In this document: piece after piece, positions 27,851 to 35,930 of the stretch
How the letters are laid out: every line of letters starts with the position of its first letter
Position numbering within the stretch: position 1 is the stretch's first letter
Source: Blastococcus litoris
GTDB taxonomy: Bacteria > Actinomycetota > Actinomycetes > Mycobacteriales > Geodermatophilaceae
Reading direction: 5' to 3'
DNA length: 64,000 bases
NCBI RefSeq assembly: GCF_003075095.1
Contig: NZ_QCZF01000009.1
Span: 62,001-126,000 of the forward strand
Translations under genes and position numbers: made by a program
The notes under the pieces: generated by a model
Databases searched by the model: none
What the model saw: only the letters and a program-made list of their open reading frames with translations
What the model was told of the DNA's origin: nothing

Positions 27851-27872
27851 GGAGGCAGCTCGTGGCTGACAC
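27851..27872 (+). repeat. 22-base direct repeat, copy 2 (gltD start)
   Basis: Covers the gltD ribosome site and first codons, with the same 22-base unit as 27790-27811. A 22-codon frame from GTG 27801 to TGA 27869 joins the two copies and ends in the same four residues (AARG) as gltB. Confidence 0.75.
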
Positions 27873-29352
27873 CACCGGATTCCTGAAGTACGAGCGGGAG
27901 CTCCCGCCGCGCCGTCCGGTCGACGTCCGGATCATGGACTGGAAGGACGTCTACCTGTCCCGCCAGAACGGGGAGGACGCCGTCTTCCCGGTCGCCGCGG
28001 TGCGCAAGCAGGCGGCCCGCTGCATGGACTGCGGCATCCCGTTCTGCCACCACGCATGCCCGGTGGCGAACCTGATCCCGGAGTGGAACGACCTCGCCCG
28101 CCGCGACGACTGGCACGAGGCGATCGAGCGGCTGCACTCGACCAACAACTTCCCGGAGTTCACCGGGAAGCTCTGCCCCGCGCCGTGCGAGGGCTCCTGC
28201 GTGCTGAACCTGCAGGAGTCGCCGGTGACGATCAAGCAGATCGAGTGGGAGATCATCGACCGCGCCTACGACGAGGGCTGGGTGCAGCCGCAGACCCCGG
28301 CCGAGCGGACCGGCAAGAAGGTCGCCGTCATCGGCTCGGGCCCCGCGGGCCTGGCCGCCGCGCAGCAGCTCACCCGCGCGGGGCACGACGTCACCGTCTT
28401 CGAGCGGGCCGACCGGGTGGGCGGGCTGCTGCGCTACGGCATCCCCGAGTTCAAGATGGAGAAGGCGCTCCTCGACCGGCGGCTGGACCAGATGCGCGCC
28501 GAGGGCACCCGCTTCGTGACCGGTGTCGAGGTCGGTGGCTCGGGGGAGCACGACCTGTCCACCGAGCAGCTGCGGGCGGAGTACGACGCCGTCGTCCTGG
28601 CCGGTGGCGCCACCATCGGCCGCGACCTGCCGGCGCCCGGGCGCGAGCTGCGCGGCATCCACCTGGCGATGGAGTACCTGCCCTACGGCAACCTCCAGGC
28701 GCTCGGCGAGCTCGACGACCCGCCGATCAACGCCCATGGCAAGCACGTCGTGATCATCGGTGGCGGCGACACCGGAGCGGACTGCCTCGGCACCTCGCAC
28801 CGCCAGGGCGCGGCCTCGGTGACGCAGCTGGAGATCATGCCGGCGCCGCCGGACCGCCGGGACGCGGGCGCCAACCCCTGGCCGACCTACCCGATGATCA
28901 TGCGCGTCTCCAGCGCGCACGAGGAGGGCGGCGAGCGGCTCTACTCGGTGAACACCGAGCGGTTCCTCGACGACGGCAACGGCAACGTGCGGGCGCTGCT
29001 GCTGCACGAGGTCGAGCGGGTCGAGGGGCGCTTCCAGAAGATCGAGGGCAGCGAGCGGGAGCTGCCGGCGGACCTGGTGTTCCTGGCCATGGGCTTCACC
29101 GGGGCGCAGCGCGAAGGTCTGGTCGACTCCCTCGGCGTCGAGGTCGACGGTCGCGGCAACGTGGCCCGGGACGCGGAGTTCATGTCCACCGAGCCGGGCG
29201 TCTTCGTGGCCGGGGACATGGGTCGTGGCCAGTCCCTGATCGTCTGGGCCATCGCCGAGGGCCGGGCCGCGGCAGCGGCCGCCGACACCTGGCTCACCGG
29301 CAACTCGATGCTGCCCGCGCCGGTGGCCCCGACGACGGTCGCGCTGCGATGA
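27862..29352 (+). CDS. gltD: Glutamate synthase small subunit GltD
   Basis: A 496-residue NADPH-oxidising partner of GltB. The N-terminal 4Fe-4S region has Cys residues in CMDCGIPFCHHACP and LCPAPCEGSC. FAD binding is at GSGPAGLAAA (about residue 156) and NADPH binding at IIGGGDTGADCLG (about residue 298). The C-terminal AGDMGRGQSLIVWAI is the closing FAD motif. The GTG at 27862 is chosen for the AGGAGGAGG six bases upstream and the family N-terminus. A 53-base gap separates it from gltB. Confidence 0.97.
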   Translation: MADTTGFLKYERELPPRRPVDVRIMDWKDVYLSRQNGEDAVFPVAAVRKQAARCMDCGIPFCHHACPVANLIPEWNDLARRDDWHEAIERLHSTNNFPEFTGKLCPAPCEGSCVLNLQESPVTIKQIEWEIIDRAYDEGWVQPQTPAERTGKKVAVIGSGPAGLAAAQQLTRAGHDVTVFERADRVGGLLRYGIPEFKMEKALLDRRLDQMRAEGTRFVTGVEVGGSGEHDLSTEQLRAEYDAVVLAGGATIGRDLPAPGRELRGIHLAMEYLPYGNLQALGELDDPPINAHGKHVVIIGGGDTGADCLGTSHRQGAASVTQLEIMPAPPDRRDAGANPWPTYPMIMRVSSAHEEGGERLYSVNTERFLDDGNGNVRALLLHEVERVEGRFQKIEGSERELPADLVFLAMGFTGAQREGLVDSLGVEVDGRGNVARDAEFMSTEPGVFVAGDMGRGQSLIVWAIAEGRAAAAAADTWLTGNSMLPAPVAPTTVALR

Positions 29353-29356
29353 CACC

Positions 29357-29396
29357 GCTCGCGGCCCGGCCGACACACCGGGGCCGGGCCGCGAGC
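29357..29396 (+). terminator. Strong stem-loop terminator after gltD
   Basis: A perfect 15-bp GC stem (29357-29371 / 29382-29396) with a 10-base loop, five bases after the gltD stop and followed by the AT-rich ATCATTTC. It separates gltBD from pyk. Confidence 0.85.
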
Positions 29397-29417
29397 GAGA
29401 TCATTTCGGCTAGCCAC

Positions 29418-29423
29418 TAGCGT
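29418..29423 (+). promoter_or_regulatory. -10 element, leaderless pyk promoter
   Basis: TAGCGT lies 7 bases before the pyk ATG, just after the gltD terminator. Confidence 0.6.
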
Positions 29424-29430
29424 TATCGCC

Positions 29431-30846
29431 ATGTCCCGCCGCGCGAAGATCGTCTGCACCCTCGGACCTGCCACCAGTTCGCTGGAGCAGATCACCTCCC
29501 TCGTCGAGGCAGGGATGGACGTCGCCCGGCTGAACTTCAGCCACGGCGCCCACGAGCACCACGCCACCGCGTACGGCAACGTGCGGCAGGCCTCGGACTC
29601 CACCGGTCACGCCGTCGCCGTCCTGGCCGACCTGCAGGGCCCCAAGATCCGGCTGGGCACCTTCGCCGACGGGCCGGTCGAGTGGCCGACCGGGGCGCAG
29701 GTCTGCATCACCGTCGAGGACGTGCAGGGCACCGCCGAGCGGGTCTCCACGACGTACAAGAACCTGTCCGACGACGTCCGGGTCGGCGACCGCCTGCTCG
29801 TCGACGACGGCAAGCTCGCGCTGACCGTCGTCCGCGTCGAGGGGCCCGACGTCTTCTGCCTGGTGGTCGAGGGCGGCGAGGTCTCCAACAACAAGGGGCT
29901 GTCGCTGCCCGGCGTCGCCGTCAGCGTGCCGGCCCTCTCGGACAAGGACGAGGAGGACCTGCGCTTCGCGCTGCAGCTGGGCGTCGACTTCATCGCCCTG
30001 TCCTTCGTCCGCTCGCCGGACGACGTCGAGCTGGTGCGCGACATCATGCGCCAGGAGGACATCACCGTCCCGGTGATCGCCAAGCTCGAGAAGCCGGAGG
30101 CGGTCGAGAACCTCGAGGCGATCGTCGAGGCCTTCGACGGCATCATGGTCGCCCGCGGCGACCTCGGCGTGGAGCTGGCCCTCGAGCAGGTGCCGCTGGT
30201 GCAGAAGCGGGCGATCCAGGCAGCGCGCGAGCGCAACAAGCCGGTCATCGTCGCCACCCAGATGCTCGAGTCCATGATCCAGAACTCGCGGCCCACGCGC
30301 GCCGAGGCCTCCGACGTCGCCAACGCCGTTCTCGACGGGGCCGACGCGGTGATGCTGTCCGGCGAGACCTCCGTCGGCGCCCACCCGATCGGCGCGGTGC
30401 GGACGATGGAGCGGATCATCGACGCCGTCGAGAGCGACCAGCTGTGGGTGCCCGACGTGGTCCGGCGCTCCCGGTCGCGCTCGGGCGCCATCGTGCGCGC
30501 GGCCCGCGACATCAGCGAGAGCCTCGACGTGAAGGCGCTCGCCACGTTCACGCAGACCGGCGAGACCGCTCGCCGGCTCGCCGCCCTGCACCCGCGCCAG
30601 CCGCTGCTCGCCTTCACCGTCGACGCGCGGGTGCGCAGCCAGCTGGCGCTGTCGTGGGGCGTCGAGACGTTCCTGGTGCCGATGGTCGAGCACACCGACG
30701 ACATGGTCGACCAGGTCGACTTCTCCCTGCTGTCGATCGGCCGGCTGAAGGTCGGCGACCGCGTCGTCGTCGTCGCCGGCAGCCCGCCCAACACGGTGGG
30801 CTCGACCAACCTGATCCGCGTGCACGAGGTGGGCACCGACTCGTGA
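29431..30846 (+). CDS. pyk: Pyruvate kinase
   Basis: At 471 residues this is full length. It converts phosphoenolpyruvate and ADP to pyruvate and ATP. It has ARLNFSHG (about residue 32), the B-domain between about 70 and 170, the catalytic Lys region IAKLEKPEAVENL, the metal motif MVARGDLGVEL, TQMLESMI and MLSGETSVG. The C-terminal domain (about 340-471) is the allosteric domain. The ATG has a leaderless -10. The stop overlaps tesB by four bases. Confidence 0.97.
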   Translation: MSRRAKIVCTLGPATSSLEQITSLVEAGMDVARLNFSHGAHEHHATAYGNVRQASDSTGHAVAVLADLQGPKIRLGTFADGPVEWPTGAQVCITVEDVQGTAERVSTTYKNLSDDVRVGDRLLVDDGKLALTVVRVEGPDVFCLVVEGGEVSNNKGLSLPGVAVSVPALSDKDEEDLRFALQLGVDFIALSFVRSPDDVELVRDIMRQEDITVPVIAKLEKPEAVENLEAIVEAFDGIMVARGDLGVELALEQVPLVQKRAIQAARERNKPVIVATQMLESMIQNSRPTRAEASDVANAVLDGADAVMLSGETSVGAHPIGAVRTMERIIDAVESDQLWVPDVVRRSRSRSGAIVRAARDISESLDVKALATFTQTGETARRLAALHPRQPLLAFTVDARVRSQLALSWGVETFLVPMVEHTDDMVDQVDFSLLSIGRLKVGDRVVVVAGSPPNTVGSTNLIRVHEVGTDS

Positions 30847-31712
30847 CCGGTGGCAGCCAGGCCGCGGCGCTGCTGGCCGTGCTGGAACTGGAGGAGCGCA
30901 AGCCCGACGTCTTCGTCGGGCAGACCCCGAGCACCGAGCGGCAGCGCATCTTCGGCGGCCAGGTCGCCGGGCAGGCGCTGATGGCGGCGGAGCGCACCGC
31001 TCCCGAGGACCGCGCCGTGCACTCGCTGCACTCGTACTTCCTGCGGCCCGGGGACCCCTTCGAGGAGATCCGCTACGAGGTCGACCGCATCCGCGACGGG
31101 CGGTCGTTCACCACGCGCCGGGTCGTGGCCCGGCAGTACCGCAAGGGCGAGGACGTCGCGATCTTCGCCCTGACCGCGGACTTCCACGCGGGCGAGGAGC
31201 CGGTCGCGGAACACTGCCTGCCCATGCCGGAGGTGCCGCGGCCGGACACCCTCCCGGGCACCGACGAGATCGTCGCCCGCCACGGGGAGCGCGCCGCGTG
31301 GATGGCCGCGATGGGCAAGGTCGTGGAGCAGCGGTTCCTGCAGGACCCGTTCACCGCGCCGCCCAAGTCGCCACCGGACACCAAGAGCTACACCTGGCTG
31401 CGGGTCGCGGGGGAGCTGGGGGAGGACCGGGCCGCGCACGCGGCGGCGCTGACCTTCGTCAGCGACCTGACGCTGCTCTCGGCCGGGTTCGCCCGGCTGG
31501 GCGGGGGCTGGCCGGACTTCATCGGCGCCAGCCTCGACCACGCCGTGTGGTTCCACCGGCCGGTGCGTGCCGACGACTGGTTCCTCTACGAGACCGACAG
31601 CCCGGCGGCGTCCTCCGGGCGGGCCCTGTGCTTCGGGCAGATCTGGTCGGCCGACGGGACGCACGTCGCCACGGTGGCCCAGGAGGGCCTGATCAGGTCG
31701 CTGAAGGACTGA
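30843..31712 (+). CDS. tesB: Acyl-CoA thioesterase II TesB
   Basis: A 289-residue double-hotdog thioesterase hydrolysing acyl-CoA to free acid and CoA. FGGQVAGQAL in the first hotdog and SLDHAVWFH with the catalytic Asp in the second are present, and the closing AQEGLIR supplies the conserved Gln. It is co-translated with pyk through GTGA, a pairing also seen in mycobacteria. Its last 20 bases overlap the convergent decarboxylase gene. Confidence 0.94.
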   Translation: MTGGSQAAALLAVLELEERKPDVFVGQTPSTERQRIFGGQVAGQALMAAERTAPEDRAVHSLHSYFLRPGDPFEEIRYEVDRIRDGRSFTTRRVVARQYRKGEDVAIFALTADFHAGEEPVAEHCLPMPEVPRPDTLPGTDEIVARHGERAAWMAAMGKVVEQRFLQDPFTAPPKSPPDTKSYTWLRVAGELGEDRAAHAAALTFVSDLTLLSAGFARLGGGWPDFIGASLDHAVWFHRPVRADDWFLYETDSPAASSGRALCFGQIWSADGTHVATVAQEGLIRSLKD

Positions 31713-33327
31713 GCTCCTCCGGCGTGGGCTCCTCCGGCGTGGGCTCCTCGGCCGCCGGCGCCTCCTGAGCGGCCTCGGCCCGCTCCTGCTCGGCCCGTTC
31801 CAGCTCTGCCCGCTCGCGCTCCCGACGGCGCTCCTCCTCGAGCTCCGCGGCCGCCGCCGCGAAGTCGGTGGCGAGGAAGTCGTGGTGCTCGCACAGCAGC
31901 GCCCACAGCCGGTCGACGTGGGCCGGCGTGGTCGCCGGGGAGCCGACCGCGACGCGCAGCACCGCCTTCCCACCGACGTTGGTGTGGGTCAGGAACACCT
32001 CACCGCCGTCGTTGAGCCGCTCGAGCAGCGTCATGGTGGCGACGTCGGCGTCGACCTCGCCGTCCCACCGCGGGCGCAGGCACACCAGCGAGAACGGGTG
32101 CTTGGTGACGACGTCGAACCGCTCGTCGGCCTCGGCGCGGGCAGCGAGGTCCTGCGCCATGGCGACGTGCGAGCGGATGTGCGCGCGCAGCCCGTCGGCG
32201 CCGTACCAGCGGAGGACGAACCACAGCTTGAGCGCGCGGAACCGGCGGCCGAGCGGGATCTGCCAGTCGCGGAGGTCGACGACCGCGCCGGCGTCGGTGG
32301 CGGCGTTGCGCAGGTACTCGGGGAGGATCGCCAGGGCGCCGGTGAGGGCGCCGCGGTCGGCGACCCAGAAGAGCGTCGCGTCGAAGCCGGTGAGCAGCCA
32401 CTTGTGCGCGTCGGTGGTGTAGCTGTCCGCCCACTCCACGCCCGCCTGCAGCTCCCGCAGCTCGGGGACGACGGCGCTGACCCCCGCGTAGGCGGCGTCG
32501 ACGTGCAGCCAGACGCCGTGCTCCCGGCAGATGGGGCCCAGCGCGGCCAACGGGTCGATCGCCGTCGTCGACGTCGTCCCGACCGTCGCGCAGACGAGGA
32601 CGGGGGTGTAGCCCCGGGCGACGTCCCGTTCCAGCCGGGCGGCCAGCGCGGCGGGGCGCATGGCCAGGTCGTCGTCGACCTCGACGATGCGGACGGCGTC
32701 GCTGCCCAGCCCGGCGATCCGCGCCGCCTTCACCATCGAGGAGTGGGTCTCGGCGGAGACGTAGACGGTGGCGCGGTCGGGGTCGACGCCGTGGCGGACG
32801 GTGGCGCCCGTGCTCGCCCGGTGCAGGGCGGCCAGCAGGGCGACGAGGTTGGCGCCCGAGCTCGAGTCCTGGACGACGCCACCGCCGGTACCGGTGGAGA
32901 GGAAGGACTCGGGGAGCCCGAGCAGGCCGGCGAACCAGTCCATGACGTGCTGCTCGAGCTCGGTGGCAGCGGGGCTGGTCACCCACGACATGCCCTGGAC
33001 TCCGAGCCCGGCGGAGACCAGGTCGCCCAGGACGGACGGCCCGGACGTGTTCGCCGGGAAGTAGCCGAAGAAGCCGGGGTGCTGCCAGTGCGTGGTGCCC
33101 GGCAGGACGACGCGCTCGAGGTCGGAGAGGACGGCGGAGAAGGGCTCGCCCTGCTCGGGGGGCGCGGCCGGGAGGGACGCGCGGACGTCGCCGGGGGAGA
33201 CCTGCGACCGCACGGGGAACTCGCCGATCCGCGTCCAGTAGTCGGCGATCCAGTCGACCACCTCGTGGCCGTGCTGCCGGAACTGCTCGGGCGTCATGTG
33301 CGGGACAGGCACGTCAGAGGCGCTCAC
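31693..33327 (-). CDS. Pyridoxal-dependent aromatic-L-amino-acid-type decarboxylase
   Basis: A 544-residue group II PLP decarboxylase. HPGFFGYFPAN near residue 80, HSSMVKAA, HVDAAYAG and the PLP lysine in DAHKWLLTGFD are clear. The family acts on aromatic amino acids such as tryptophan, DOPA or tyrosine; which one is not readable here. The last 50 residues are a charged coiled-coil-like Glu/Arg tail ending in PTPEE repeats, unusual for the family. The GTG at 33327 is chosen because TACCGT lies six bases upstream. A longer frame begins at 33354. Confidence 0.92.
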   Translation of the reverse strand: MSASDVPVPHMTPEQFRQHGHEVVDWIADYWTRIGEFPVRSQVSPGDVRASLPAAPPEQGEPFSAVLSDLERVVLPGTTHWQHPGFFGYFPANTSGPSVLGDLVSAGLGVQGMSWVTSPAATELEQHVMDWFAGLLGLPESFLSTGTGGGVVQDSSSGANLVALLAALHRASTGATVRHGVDPDRATVYVSAETHSSMVKAARIAGLGSDAVRIVEVDDDLAMRPAALAARLERDVARGYTPVLVCATVGTTSTTAIDPLAALGPICREHGVWLHVDAAYAGVSAVVPELRELQAGVEWADSYTTDAHKWLLTGFDATLFWVADRGALTGALAILPEYLRNAATDAGAVVDLRDWQIPLGRRFRALKLWFVLRWYGADGLRAHIRSHVAMAQDLAARAEADERFDVVTKHPFSLVCLRPRWDGEVDADVATMTLLERLNDGGEVFLTHTNVGGKAVLRVAVGSPATTPAHVDRLWALLCEHHDFLATDFAAAAAELEEERRRERERAELERAEQERAEAAQEAPAAEEPTPEEPTPEELSPSAT

Positions 33328-33333
33328 GGGCCC

Positions 33334-33339
33334 ACGGTA
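33334..33339 (-). promoter_or_regulatory. -10 element, leaderless decarboxylase promoter
   Basis: TACCGT (minus strand) lies 6 bases before the GTG at 33327. This sets the start. Confidence 0.5.
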
Positions 33340-33439
33340 TTCACCGCACGGCATCGTCGTGCCGAGTGGGGCCCGGCGGGTCCCGCGCAGGAGCGACGCA
33401 ACGGCTCATCGAGCCAGGGGGACGGCGCGTGGCCGCGGT

Positions 33440-33458
33440 GCCGATCCGGAGGATCGGC
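33440..33458 (-). terminator. Stem-loop after the tRNA
   Basis: An 8-bp stem GCCGATCC/GGATCGGC with a 3-base loop, about 10 bases past the tRNA 3' end on the minus strand. No T-run. Confidence 0.45.
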
Positions 33459-33469
33459 GATCCAGCAGG

Positions 33470-33543
33470 TGCCCCCGGTGCGACTCGAACGCACACTGCG
33501 CGGGTTTTGAATCCGCTCCCTCTGCCGATTGGGGTACGGGGGC
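33470..33543 (-). tRNA. tRNA with CAA (Leu) anticodon and short variable arm
   Basis: A full cloverleaf: 7-bp acceptor GCCCCCG/CGGGGGC, D-arm with GG at 18-19, anticodon loop TTCAAAA (anticodon CAA, reads UUG), five-base variable region GCAGT, perfect T-arm GTGCG-TTCGAGT-CGCAC, and A73. Only C is mismatched opposite A31. CCA is not encoded in full (CC then T). A tRNA-Leu normally has a long variable arm, so although the anticodon says leucine the body is class I. The charging identity is uncertain. Confidence 0.85.
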
Positions 33544-33569
33544 GTGCCGGGGTGCCCGGCCGCCCGAGC

Positions 33570-33575
33570 AGCGTA
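33570..33575 (-). promoter_or_regulatory. Candidate -10 for the tRNA
   Basis: TACGCT on the minus strand lies 26 bases before the tRNA 5' end. The -35 region is weak. Confidence 0.35.
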
Positions 33576-33604
33576 GCGGTGAGGTGCCGGCAGCCCGACG
33601 TCGC

Positions 33605-33610
33605 TAGGCT
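33605..33610 (+). promoter_or_regulatory. -10 element, leaderless response regulator promoter
   Basis: TAGGCT lies 7 bases before the GTG at 33618. Confidence 0.55.
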
Positions 33611-33617
33611 TCCGCCC

Positions 33618-34241
33618 GTGAGCAGCGAGACGATCCGGGTCATCATCGCCGAGGACGAGGCCCTCATCCGCCTCGACCTCAAGGAGATGCTCGAGGAGGA
33701 GGGCTACTCCGTCGTCGCCGAGGTGGGGGACGGCCAGCAGGCCGTGGACCGCGCCACCGAGCTGCGGCCGGACCTGGTCATCCTCGACATCCAGATGCCC
33801 GTGCTCGACGGGTTGTCGGCCGCCGAGCAGATCGCGTCCGCCCGCGTCGCGCCCGTCATCGTGCTCACCGCCTTCAGCCAGCGGGAGCTGGTGGAACGGG
33901 CGCGTGACGCGGGTGCCATGGCCTACCTCGTGAAGCCCTTCTCCAAGAACGACCTGGTCCCGGCCATCGAGGTCGCGCGGGCGCGATTCACCGAGATGAC
34001 GGCGCTGGACGGCGAGGTGCGGACGCTCGAGGAGCGGCTGGAGACCCGGAAGGTCGTCGAGAAGGCCAAGGGGCAGCTGATGGCCGAGCAGGGCATCACC
34101 GAGGCCGAGGCGTTCCGCTGGATCCAGCGGACCGCGATGAACCAGCGGACGTCGATGAAGGCCCTGGCCCAGTCGATCATCGACGCGGGCGCCGTCGCCG
34201 ACGCCGTCCCGGGTGCGACGGGCGAGGGCCCGACCGCCTGA
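33618..34241 (+). CDS. pdtaR: ANTAR-domain response regulator (PdtaR/AmiR-NasT type)
   Basis: A 207-residue protein. The N-terminal receiver domain has the acidic pair AEDE, the phospho-acceptor Asp in VILDIQMP, the Thr in LTAF and the Lys in VKPF. The C-terminal ANTAR domain (about residues 130-190) has the RKVVEKAKGQLM and EAFRWIQRTAMNQRTSM signature that binds RNA hairpins and antiterminates. This matches mycobacterial PdtaR, which partners the histidine kinase PdtaS. No kinase is in the window. The GTG at 33618 follows its own -10 hexamer. Confidence 0.93.
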   Translation: MSSETIRVIIAEDEALIRLDLKEMLEEEGYSVVAEVGDGQQAVDRATELRPDLVILDIQMPVLDGLSAAEQIASARVAPVIVLTAFSQRELVERARDAGAMAYLVKPFSKNDLVPAIEVARARFTEMTALDGEVRTLEERLETRKVVEKAKGQLMAEQGITEAEAFRWIQRTAMNQRTSMKALAQSIIDAGAVADAVPGATGEGPTA

Positions 34242-34371
34242 ACCGTCGGGAGCGCGGCGGTTCCCGAGGAGCCGGTGACCCCGCGTCCGGGGGCCGGATC
34301 GCCGGTAAATCCGTAGATCACAACCCCATCACTATCGGTTGAACGCCGGGTGCATCGCTTCGCGGGCCAGT

Positions 34372-34377
34372 TAGGTT
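34372..34377 (+). promoter_or_regulatory. Candidate -10 for the substrate-binding protein
   Basis: TAGGTT lies 85 bases before the ATG in a relatively AT-rich gap. The leader carries GGGAG at 34450-34454 as ribosome site. No convincing -35. Confidence 0.45.
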
Positions 34378-34461
34378 CTCCGCACCGATCGGCGTCCGAG
34401 CGGCGGATTTCCTGTGAATCCTCCCGGCGACGCAGAGAACGATGACACTGGGAGTTGCTTG

Positions 34462-35790
34462 ATGCGCACTGGCACCACTGCCCGCAGCATCGCCCTCGCC
34501 GGTGCCGCCCTGCTCGCTCTCACCGCCTGTGGCGGCGGCAGCGACGACGAGGGTGACACCGGCTCGGCCGACAGCGGTGAGAAGCAGGTCAACATCTACG
34601 GCACCGACGGCAACATGGGTAACGCCCTCGGCGAGGACTTCTCCGAAGAGGGTGCCCTGGCCGGCATGAAGGGCACCACGCCCCTCACCGACCTGTCGTC
34701 GGACTTCAAGGACCGGCTGCTCGCGGTCGACCCCGAGCTGCAGGACTACAACTACGCGGGTGAGACCTACGACGCCGTGGTCCTGACGGCGCTGGCGGCC
34801 CAGGCGGCCGGCACCAACCAGGCCAACACGTTCAAGGACTACGTCAACGGTCTGACCTTCGGTGGCGACGCCTGCACCGACTACGCCAGCTGCGCCGAGA
34901 TCCTGGCCGGCGGCGGCAACGTCGACTACGACGGTGCGTCGGGCCCGCTGAGCTTCGCCGACGCCGGTGAGCCGGCCGAGGCCAGCTTCGGCATCCTCCA
35001 GTTCGGTGACGACAACACCCTCGACGACGACGCCACGGAGTTCGTGCTCGCCGGCGACGAGGCCAACGCCGCCACCGACGAGGGCCCGGACCCGGTCCCG
35101 ACCGCCACGGCCGGCGCTCCGCTGGTCATCGGCACCCTGCTCCCGCTGACCGGGAACCTCGCGTTCCTCGGCCCGCCGGAGGTCGCCGGTGCCAAGCTCG
35201 CCGTCCAGGACATCAACGAGGCCGGCGGCGTCTTCGGGCAGCCCGTCCAGCTCGTCGAGGGTGACTCCGGCGACGCCTCGACCGACACCGCCACGCAGAC
35301 CGTCGACCGCCTGCTCCAGTCCGGCGTCAACGCGATCGTCGGTGCCGCGTCCTCGGGCGTGAGCCTCACCGTCATCGACGCCATCACGCAGGCCGGCGTC
35401 ATGCAGATCTCCCCGGCGAACACGTCCGACCAGTTCACGACCTACAACGACAACGGGCTGTACTTCCGCACGGCCCCGCCGGACACGCTGCAGGCTCGGG
35501 CCCTGGCCGACCTGATCATCGAGGACGGCAACAACACGGTCGGGATCCTGGCCCTCAACGACCCGTACGGCACGGGTCTGGCGGAGAACACCCTCAACAA
35601 CCTGGTTGACGCGGGTCTCTCCGAGGACGACATCCAGAGCATCACCTACGACCCGCAGGCGGCGAACTTCGACTCCGAGGTCCAGCGGATGGTGGACTTC
35701 AACCCCGACGCCATCGTGGTCATCGGTTTCGAGGAGTCCTCGCGGATCCTCGAGGGCCTCAACGCGAACGGCGTCGGCCCGCAGCGTTGA
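34462..35790 (+). CDS. Branched-chain amino acid-type ABC substrate-binding lipoprotein, circularly permuted
   Basis: A 442-residue lipoprotein with lipobox LTAC (Cys23). The two halves of a type I periplasmic-binding fold are in reversed order. Residues 41-198 (from KQVNIYGTDGN to SGPLSFADAGEP and LQFGDDNT) match what is normally the C-terminal half of LivK-like proteins. A Pro/Thr/Ala linker (199-218) follows. Residues 219-442 then start with VIGTLLPLTGNLAFLGP, which is normally the N-terminus, and stop at LNANGVGPQR, where the usual protein would continue into KQV. GGGAG precedes the ATG. The liv permease and ATPase genes lie just downstream on the other strand, so it probably feeds that transporter. 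Confidence 0.88.
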   Translation: MRTGTTARSIALAGAALLALTACGGGSDDEGDTGSADSGEKQVNIYGTDGNMGNALGEDFSEEGALAGMKGTTPLTDLSSDFKDRLLAVDPELQDYNYAGETYDAVVLTALAAQAAGTNQANTFKDYVNGLTFGGDACTDYASCAEILAGGGNVDYDGASGPLSFADAGEPAEASFGILQFGDDNTLDDDATEFVLAGDEANAATDEGPDPVPTATAGAPLVIGTLLPLTGNLAFLGPPEVAGAKLAVQDINEAGGVFGQPVQLVEGDSGDASTDTATQTVDRLLQSGVNAIVGAASSGVSLTVIDAITQAGVMQISPANTSDQFTTYNDNGLYFRTAPPDTLQARALADLIIEDGNNTVGILALNDPYGTGLAENTLNNLVDAGLSEDDIQSITYDPQAANFDSEVQRMVDFNPDAIVVIGFEESSRILEGLNANGVGPQR

Positions 35791-35827
35791 TCCCCGCTGC
35801 CGGATCCTGATCCGGTAGGAGCCACCA

Positions 35828-35862
35828 CAGTGGCCCGGCACCCTCGCGGTGCCGGGCCACTG
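35828..35862 (+). terminator. Strong stem-loop terminator after the binding protein
   Basis: A perfect 15-bp stem (35828-35842 / 35848-35862) with a 5-base loop, 38 bases after the stop. Confidence 0.85.
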
Positions 35863-35930
35863 TGCTGTCCACAGCCGTCCTCTCCGCTGGTGAGGGCGGC
35901 GCGCGCACCAGGACCGGACGCGTTTTCGAC

